Of a DNA stretch of 64,000 nucleotides, positions 47,701 through 56,700 are shown one piece after another. Each line of letters begins with the position of its first letter. The first letter of the stretch is position 1. Source of the stretch: Euptelea pleiosperma (taxonomy: Eukaryota; Streptophyta; Magnoliopsida; Ranunculales; Eupteleaceae); NCBI GenBank assembly GCA_035048495.1, contig CM068540.1, positions 5,874,829-5,938,828 of the forward strand, in the 5' to 3' direction. Made by a program: the position numbers and the translations under genes. The notes under the pieces are model-generated. The model did no database searches. It was given only the letters and a program-made list of their open reading frames with translations, and was not told the DNA's origin.

Positions 47701-50700
47701 CCGACTCCATTTCTGAAGTGGATCGGTAACTTCAAGCCGAGTCTGACTCCATTTCTGAAGTGGATCGGTAACTTCAAGCCGAATCCGACTCCGTTTCAAC
47801 TTCGAGCCGAATCTGACTCCATTTCTGAAGTGGATCGGTAACTTCATGCCAAATCCGACTCCATTTCTGAAGTGGATCGGTAACTTCAAGCCGATCCGAC
47901 TCCATTTCTGAAGTGGATCGGTAACTTCAAGCCGAATCTGACTCCATTTCTGAAGTGGATCGGTAACTTCATGCCGAATCCGACTCCATTTCTGAAGTGG
48001 ATCGGTAACTTTCATGGTTGCAAATTTCACAGGTATCCCATCTCTATTGATAAAACCTCAAATTTCTTTACAATCTATGGTAGTAATCGAAATTTCATTG
48101 ATAAAATTTCTTCAAGTTCATTACATTCCAAGGTTTTTCTATATATTTTCCTTCCATTGTTTCCAAATGGTAACTTCCGGCTTGTCTGACCTTTTGTATC
48201 ACATACGGTCCTTCCCAATTAGTTGCTAGCTTTCCAACATTCACTTTTCTTGTATTTTGGAATACTTTTCTCAGTACTAGATCTCCTTCTTGAAAACTTC
48301 TTCCTCTGACCTTCTTTTGGTACCATTTTCTCAGTTTTCGATGATAATCTTCTATTCGGACCCGTGCCTGCTCCCTTCGTTTTTCTGCCATATCAATATA
48401 AAAAACTTGTGTTCCGAATCCGGACCCTCCTTCTATAGCTCTGTTACGGGTTGTAGTTACTACCATTTCTGCTGATATAACTGCCTCCATTCCAAATGTT
48501 AGAGCAAATGGTGAATCTCCAGTCGATCTTCTGGGTGTAGTTCGATAAGCCCATAAAACACTATCTAGTAATTCTGCCCATTTCCCTTGGGCTTTCTCGA
48601 GTCTTTTCTTCAGATTTTCTAAGATAACTTTGTTGGTTGCTTCAGCCTGTTCGTTGCCTTGGGGGTACATAGGAGCAGAGAACAACTGCTTTATCCCAAA
48701 TTTTTCGCAAAAATAGGCGATTTTACTACATCGGAATTGTGCCCTGTTATCTGAGATGAAAGCATAAGGGAGACCAAACTTGGTGATTATCCTTTCCCAT
48801 AAGAATTTTTCCACTTCTTCTCGAACTTGCTGTAAAGCCACTGCTTCTACCCATTTTGTGAAGTAATCAATAGCAACTAGCATGTATAGTTTCTTTCTTA
48901 GGGCCATAGGGAGGGTATAGTTTCTTTCCTGGGGCCATAGGGAGAGGTCTAACTACATCGAGACCCTATAATGCGAATGGCCATGGGCTTGATATATAGT
49001 GTAATTCGCCAGCAGGAGCATGGATTGTTCGTGCATGCTTCTGGCATTTTTCACACTTGCGTATTTCTTTGCATCCTCTTGCATGTAAGGCCAATAATAC
49101 CCTTGGGTCCAAGCTTTATGGGCCAAAGATCTTCCTCCAGAATGGTTCCCACATTCTCCTTCATGAATTTTTGCCATGATCTGTTGGGCTTCCAAAGAGG
49201 TAACACATTTCAACCATTGTCCCCCTGCTGATTTTCGGTATAACTCGCCCTCGAGTAGACATTGCCTGGCTCTCTCTTCAACCCGTCGTGCTGTTTTCTT
49301 ATCTGGATCTCGGATTCCATCTTTTATAAATCTTATAATTGGTGTCATCCAAGTATCACCTTCTTCTGCCTGAGAACATTCTTCCACAAATGATATGCTC
49401 GGGATGGCTAAAAACTCTATTGAGATAGATCTTTTCTCAGTCTCTCCTAACATAGCTGCTACATAGGCCAAAGTGTCTGCATGACGGTTCTCTCCTCTGT
49501 TGATGTGAAACAATTTTGCCTTTTCAAATCTTCCCATTGCCTATAGTCCTAGCTCCATGTATTTTGCCATTTGTTCATTCTCGCTGAGAATTCGCCGTTC
49601 ACTTGATTTATAACTAGTTATGAATCACTGAAGATCATTAGTTCCTGTAACCCTAGACTTTCGGCCATTTTTAATCCTGCCAGAAGTGCTTCATATTCTG
49701 CTTCGTTGTTCGAGGCCGGGAAACCGAGTCTTATTGCTAGTTCCAACCTCGTATTATTGGGTGTAACCAGAATGGCGCCTATTCCCGCCCCGGTGCTGTT
49801 GGCTGACCCATCAACAAAGAGCCTCCATCCGCTCTTTTTATCTCATATATCTAAAGGTCCTTCAGATTCTTCTTCATTTATTATCGGTTCTGGTTCTTCT
49901 TCCCAGAATGGATCTTTTATTGGAAAGTCAGCTAGAAAATCTGCCAGTCTGCCCTTATTCGGCTGTTCTGGGTTTGTATGTGATATCGTATTGACCCAGA
50001 GCTACTGCCCATTTTTCCATGTGACTAGATTTTTCAAACTTCGTCAGAATGTTCTTCAGAGGGAGATTTGTGATCACAATTATCGGGTAGGCTTAAAAAT
50101 AAGGTCTAAATCTCTGAGCTGAAAACATCAAAGCCAATCCTGCTTTTCGATCCTGCTGTAACGAGTTTCGGCGTCCAACAGTGTTTTGCTGAGGAAGTAG
50201 ACTGGTCTCTTTGCCCCGTTTCTGTCTTGGATTAGTATTGAGCTTATTGCAAACTCCGAGACTGAGAGATATAGTAACAAAGGTTCCTCCGCTTCTGGTT
50301 TTGATAAGATGGAGGGCTGTCCGAGATATTCTTTTAGATTCTGAAAAGCTATTTCACATTCATCATTCCATTCAAATTTGACGTGCTTCTTTAGTAACTG
50401 GAATAAAAGTTGACATCGATCAGAAGATTTGGAGATGAATCGATTCAAGGCTGCAATCATTTTAGTCAACTTTTGAACTTGTTTCTTGCTGCATGGAGAT
50501 GGCATTTCTTGCAAGGCTCGGATTTGATCGGGATTGGCCTCTATACCTCTCCTGGTGACGAGGTGTTCGAGGAACTTGTCCGAGGATACTCCGAATGTGC
50601 ATTTCTCGGGATTTAGCTTCATTTTATACTTTCTCAATACTTGAAAAGTTAATTCTAAATTCCCCAAGTGATTTTCCCGAGCTTTACTTTTCACTAACAT

Positions 50701-53700
50701 GTCATCGATATAGACCTCCATTGTTTTGTCGAGTTTGTCTCTGAACATATTCTCTACCAAGCGTTGATACGTAACACCTGCATTTTTTAGGTCAAAGGGC
50801 ATTCGTTTGAAGCAGAATGTGCCTCGGTCTATATAAAATGTGGTTTTCTCTTTGTCTGATTCTTGCATCAAAATCTGATTGTACCCTGAATAACTGTCCA
50901 TAAATGGCAAAAGCTCAAATCCTGCTGTCCTGTCAATAAGTTCGTCTATCCGAGGCATGATGTAACTATCTTTAGGGCAGACTTTGTTTAAATCGGTGAA
51001 GTCGATGCAGACTCGGACCTTCCCGTTTTTCTTTGGGACTGCTACTATGTTGGCGATCCATTCTGGGCATTTTATTTATTCGATAATTCCGGCCTCTAAA
51101 AGTCGGTTCACTTCATCTGAGACTGCATGGGCCATCTTTAGGGAAATCCTCCTCAATCTTTGCTTTACTGATTCTGCCCCATGTTTTATGTTCAATCGGT
51201 GACTCACAATGCTTGGATCAATTCCTGGCATATCCTTTATTGACCAGGCGAATACGTCAGTATTCTCTCGTAGAAATTTCACCATCATTTCTTTTTCTTC
51301 TTGACTCAAACTGGAGTCAACATATGTGATTTTCTTCTCTCCTTCCTGCCCGAGCTCTATCGGCTATACCTCTTCAATGGTTATCTTTTTTTTCCTCCAT
51401 TTCGTTCTTGAGCGAAATCTCCTGTAATTGCTATTTACCAGACGACCCGACTACTTCAAGGTTATCTTTAGAATTTGCCACTCCTTTGGTCATTGCTGTT
51501 TGGCATTTCTGAACCGCACTCTGATCTCCATGTATTTCAAGTAATCCCTGAAAGTAGGGAATCTGATTGTCTGGTAGTAAGTAGAAGGGACCGCCTTCAT
51601 GCTATGGGTAAATTTTCTTCCCAAGATAATGTTATATGAAGACTTGGCATCTACCACCAAGAATCTTGTCATCACCGTAATTGGTCCTGCTGTCACAGGT
51701 CAGACGATTTCTCCCAGAGGTTCTGAAGCTGCCCCATTGAATCTATATATCGCTGCTCTTGAAGGTTCCAGTACGGCTGAGTTAATGCCCATGTTGTCAA
51801 ATGCGGGGTTGAACTGAATCTCCATCGAACTTCTGCAATTGATAAAGATTCTTTTTACTGAGAAATTTCCAACTGTTAAGGAAATTACCAAGGCGTCATT
51901 ATGTGGTGTCCAAACCTTCTCCGGGTCTTTATCAGAAAACCAAACTGTCCTTCTAGGGTTGACATCCTCCATCAACGAACCCTTGACTGGTCTAGGCTTT
52001 GTTGTGACTTCCATTACTTCTTGCATGCTCATGGTTCGTCGGATTTTATCTCGATGAGCGTTGTTGGTTTCTGAAGGTCTGCCATATATCATATGGATGA
52101 TAGTTTTTGGTGGCCCATCTTCATTCAATGGTGCTCTATTTGGTTGTTCTTTGACAATCTCTTCTCTGACCCTTGTTTGGACCACAAATTGCGGTATTTT
52201 TCCTCTATCAACTAGGCCTTGGATAAATCCCTGCAAAGCATAACATCGATCAGTATGGTGGTCCCGTGCTCCGTGATATGCACAATAAGGTCTCTCTGGC
52301 CTATCTTCATATGTTCTTCTTGGGGGTTTGTAAAAAGCTTTTCCTCTGATGCTTTCCAAAATTACTGATGGGGATGCCGTCAGAGAGGTATATTCTTTGT
52401 TTGGAAATTGCTTCTTTTTCTCTTCAGGTTCTTTTCTCTCAGATTGGGTACTACTCTTCTCTCCTCGCTTCTCGCTGCTCTTTCCTGCCGAAGTTTTAAC
52501 TTCTCGCACTCGACTCTTCTGGGTCTCAGCCCTGACCCGAATTGATTCATCTACTCGAATGTGTTCCTCAATAACTAGATAAGTGTCTTCTAGTTGGGAG
52601 AAATTTCGTATCACCAGGGTCTCGTGGGCTCTACTTCTTGCAAGAACCCCAATCTGTAATGCATATGCAGCAGTTTTCTCATCCATCTGCTCTACCAGTG
52701 TAACCTCTTTTTCGAAACGAGTAAGATAATCTCTTAAAGATTCATTCTCTGTTTGTTAGACGCTTAATAAAGATGTTACGTTTAGCATTTGCTTCCTTTG
52801 GTGATAGTAATGCTGTACGAAGGCATCTTCCAAATCTTCAAAGATTTGTATGGAGTCGGGACCAAGGTTGTGAAACCAAGTTAGGGCCGGGCCGTTCAGA
52901 CTTGCAGGAAAAAGTCGACATCTCAAACCATCAAAAACCAGTGACTCCCAGAGTACCATGAGCTGTTTGTAATGTAACATGTGTTCTACTGGATCTGATG
53001 ATCCATCGAACATTTCAAACTTCAGCTGCACGAATTTCTATAGGATTTCGGATCTTAGGATCCCTTCAGAAAATGGCGAAGATCTCAACATTCTCAGGGC
53101 TTCCCTGGATGCTCCAACTATCGATTTCTGTCCTAAATCCGGCCTCCTCTCTCTGTCTTTTCTGATCATTTCGGTTACTTTCTCCACAGTGACCAAGTGA
53201 TCAGGATCTGGTTGATTTTCCATCTTTTCTGCTGCTTCACGACCTGGTGCATGTGATTCTCTTCTGTCGGAGCTGATTTCTAGCTCTTTCCTTCCAGTTT
53301 CTTCCTCGTGATATGTTTTACTTGAATCCCTCTGGTAGCCTTCCAAGGTTGTTGCTTCAATGCTTCGTTTTCCTTTTTAATCTCTTTCATATCTTCTCCC
53401 ATGGCGGCCATTTCCGCCATTAGCATCCTGGCTATCTTGTCCAAACTTGTCTGGGCTGGGACGTCAGCCTCACTGTTTTCTGGCTGAGCCCTGACATCTT
53501 CATCGACTTCCTTTTCTTTAGAGGCTCCAGGTAATCTCCGGGGAGGCATTCTGAATCTGTCTTAATTTAATCAAGCTCTGGAGAGCGTGCAAGTTTTCTT
53601 CGAGTTATCCCACGGACGGCGCCAAAAGATGTAGGGAATAAATCCACACACCCTCGAGATACACGCTTTTCCACGGACTTGATTCTGGGCTGGGACGTCA

Positions 53701-56700
53701 GCCTCACTGTTTTCTGGCTGAGCCCTGACATCTTCATCGACTTCCTTTTCTTTAGAGGCTCCAGGTAATCTCCGGGGAGGCATTCTGAATCTGTCTTAAT
53801 TTAATCAAGCTCTGGAGAGCGTGCAAGTTTTCTTCGAGTTATCCCACGGATGGCGCCAAAAGATGTAGGGAATAAATCCACACACCCTCGAGATACACGC
53901 TTTTCCACGGACTTGATTTGTACCCTTCACGTGCTGTTAGATCCGAGGCCCCGAGACAGGTTCAGAGACGTCTAAGGTTCGATTCCGAAGTGTCTGAGGT
54001 CAGTTTCGAGGTGTCCGAGATTGAGTTCCAAGGTGATGATTCGGGGCTGCCGGATAATCCTGCAATAACTCGATATGGTGGAATTCTACCAAATGAGCCT
54101 CCGATACTTAAGTCAGTATGTGTAGAATGATCAAGTTTAAATCTCCAAGATTGCATGCCTTTTACTGTAGCAAATACCTCTATTTATAGCTTTTTAAGCT
54201 AGATATTTAAGTAGATATTTATGTAGATATTTATGTGAACCAATAGGAATGATCCATGTGCCTTCGTGTGATATTCTTTCAAGTATAAAGTTAGGTCCGA
54301 GGTTCCCGAGGCCGCCGAATATCATATCCGAGACTCCCGAGGTCCCTGAATAAGGTATCTGAGATCTCTGAGGTCCTTGAGCATGATGCCGGGGACACCC
54401 TGCTCCTCACTTTAAGATAGGTAAAAAACCCTAACTAGGTGCCCGAGGACTCGAGGTGACCATGGTACCCGAGGCAGAGATGCCCGAGGTACCCGTGGTA
54501 TAAATACCCGAGGTACCTTAGGTATAAATACCCGAGGTAATAGGTGCCTGAGGTACCCGAGGTATGAAAAGCTTTTTAAACTACAGATCTATACAAAAGA
54601 GTCCACGTGTCAATAAATCAATGGTGCCACGTGTCATGATGTGAGCCGTCCACGTGTCATGAGTATTTTCGATTTTTACCCCCCACAATCATCTTCACCA
54701 AAAATCAGCAATTTCTAAAACTTCTAACCCTATCAAATATGGACATGAATTTAACGGTGAAAATGGACGGTCCAAAATTTTACAACTTACTTTTCACAAG
54801 GCTACAAATGTTGGAATAGACTGATTTTTGTCAGGTTGATATCCACATTGGGAAGAATATCATCACAAAAAGTCAGCCCTTAACTCATTTGCATGTGGGC
54901 TCCACGTCCATGAGTCATTTTATGAGTCAACGTTTCCCAGTCCTACATATATAAAATATTATATAATGAACTTGACCCTTAAAGGTGTCATCAATGTTTT
55001 GTCCCCCTTTTTTCCCATTAACATCCCGCCAACATTTAATTAAAATAGCAGAATCAAATTACAAAATTTCCAAAACTGCCCCTTATCTGCCACATTTTTT
55101 TTAAAAACTGCCCTTCCAAATTGAAAAAAATCAAATCTTCTAAAATGCCCATTGGGTTGCTAATTTTCCAATACCGCCCCTCCATATTTATACATGTTGA
55201 ATCTCCCAAAACTGCAATTGGGTTACCAAATTTTCAAAATTGAAATACCTATTGACTTAATCTTTTAAATTGATATGGATATATCAATTTACTACTAATA
55301 AAGTAGTAGTTTTTTATTTAGAACTAATTAATGTTTTTCTATCCCACTCCATTTCTTGAAAGAAACATTATAGCATGCATATAAGGTGCACCAAGTCATC
55401 AATCTAAACATGTACAATATGTAGGCTCGCATGAATTGCAGCGCTGAAAAAAGTGCGTCGGTGCGCCTCACACACACTATAGTAGTTCTTTAGAAATTTG
55501 GTAATCATGTGCATGCAAACACGTGTCAGCCACTATTGACTTAATCTTTTAAATTGATATGGATATATCAATTTACTACTAATAAAGTAGTAGTTTTTTA
55601 TTTAGAACTAATTAATGTTTTTCTATCCCACTCCATTTCTTGAAAGAAACATTATAGCATGCATATAAGGTGCACCAAGTCATCAATCTAAACATGTACA
55701 ATATGTAGGCTCGCATGAATTGCAGCGCTGAAAAAAGTGCGTCGGTGCGCCTCACACACACTATAGTAGTTCTTTAGAAATTTGGTAATCATGTGCATGC
55801 AAACACGTGTCAGCCACTATTGTGCGTGTGTGCATATATTATGTTCTACTAAATGTAAAAATGTGTACAAAATTGGGGAAGAGGGTTCCCTTTGTACAAA
55901 GTATCTCTATATCACACCACTTTTTGCAACAGAGTCCGCAATGCTGTTTGCATCCCTAGAGTGGGGAAATATTACTGTCCAACGCCAAGCCAGCTTTCTA
56001 TTTTGAATCTTTGAATTATTACTGTTGTAAATATGGGATTTGCAATGCGTGCTTAGAAAACCTCGATAAAAATGTACCAAGAGATTAATTAATGGAGATC
56101 ATGCCATTATCTTGAACTAAGAACGCAACCACTTCATTATAATATATATGCATCTCTCTCTCTCTCTCTCTCTGTTTTCTACAGTTGACATGTAAACCCA
56201 AGATATTTAGATGGAAAAAGTTGCAATTGACTTGTTACTGTCATTCAATGTTTTGACTTATCATGCAATTCATGCTTATCTGAAATCAGGATAAGGGGTT
56301 AGAAGGTAGAGGAAGGATTGCTCGACTGCAGAGGAGGCTACTTGTTGTGGAGGTTGAGAAAAGGATCATGCATTTCCAGACTTGCTTGGATCGAGGACAG
56401 GTAAAGGGTCGAACCATATATGTGGTTTCTTTTTGCTAGTTTTCTAGCCCATCCTTATGTTATAATCCTGGTTCAAAATCTTGGTTTCGTCTCGGCTGAG
56501 ATGTATGTATACATAAGGGAATGTATCGTCTCATGCCAAAGGCCTGATTTGAGTACTAAAATTATTTAAAAGCTTATTTTCATGGCATGTCTTTTATAAC
56601 ATATATAAATGCTAAAAGATAAATTTGTAGCCCAATTAAGCATTAAAGAATGGTTTAATCATCTCGAGACAAACGCTGTTGTCTCATTCTGTCTCGGTTT

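Larger units (their letters stand above)
43911..54687 (-). mobile_element. Complete Ty3/gypsy LTR retrotransposon, Tat lineage, with antisense gene
   Basis: 10,777 bp on the minus strand with LTRs TGTAGGGGG..TCCCTACA at both ends and a perfect 5-bp target duplication ATCAT at 43906-43910 and 54688-54692. Order from the 5' LTR: PBS, gag, protease, RT, RNase H, integrase (gypsy order), a 42-bp tandem-repeat block, an antisense gene, PPT and 3' LTR. An antisense ORF and tandem repeats between pol and the 3' LTR are hallmarks of Tat-type plant elements. The LTRs differ by scattered CG-type transitions and one repeat expansion, suggesting modest age. Many frame breaks, so not autonomous. It inserted into a MITE inside a DGS1 intron. 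Confidence 0.9.

Noticed and set aside
47538..48010. Repeat-rich structural protein gene (in-frame 14-residue repeats)
   Set aside because: Open only because the unit is 42 bp; no start, context or composition of a real protein, and typical of Tat minisatellites.
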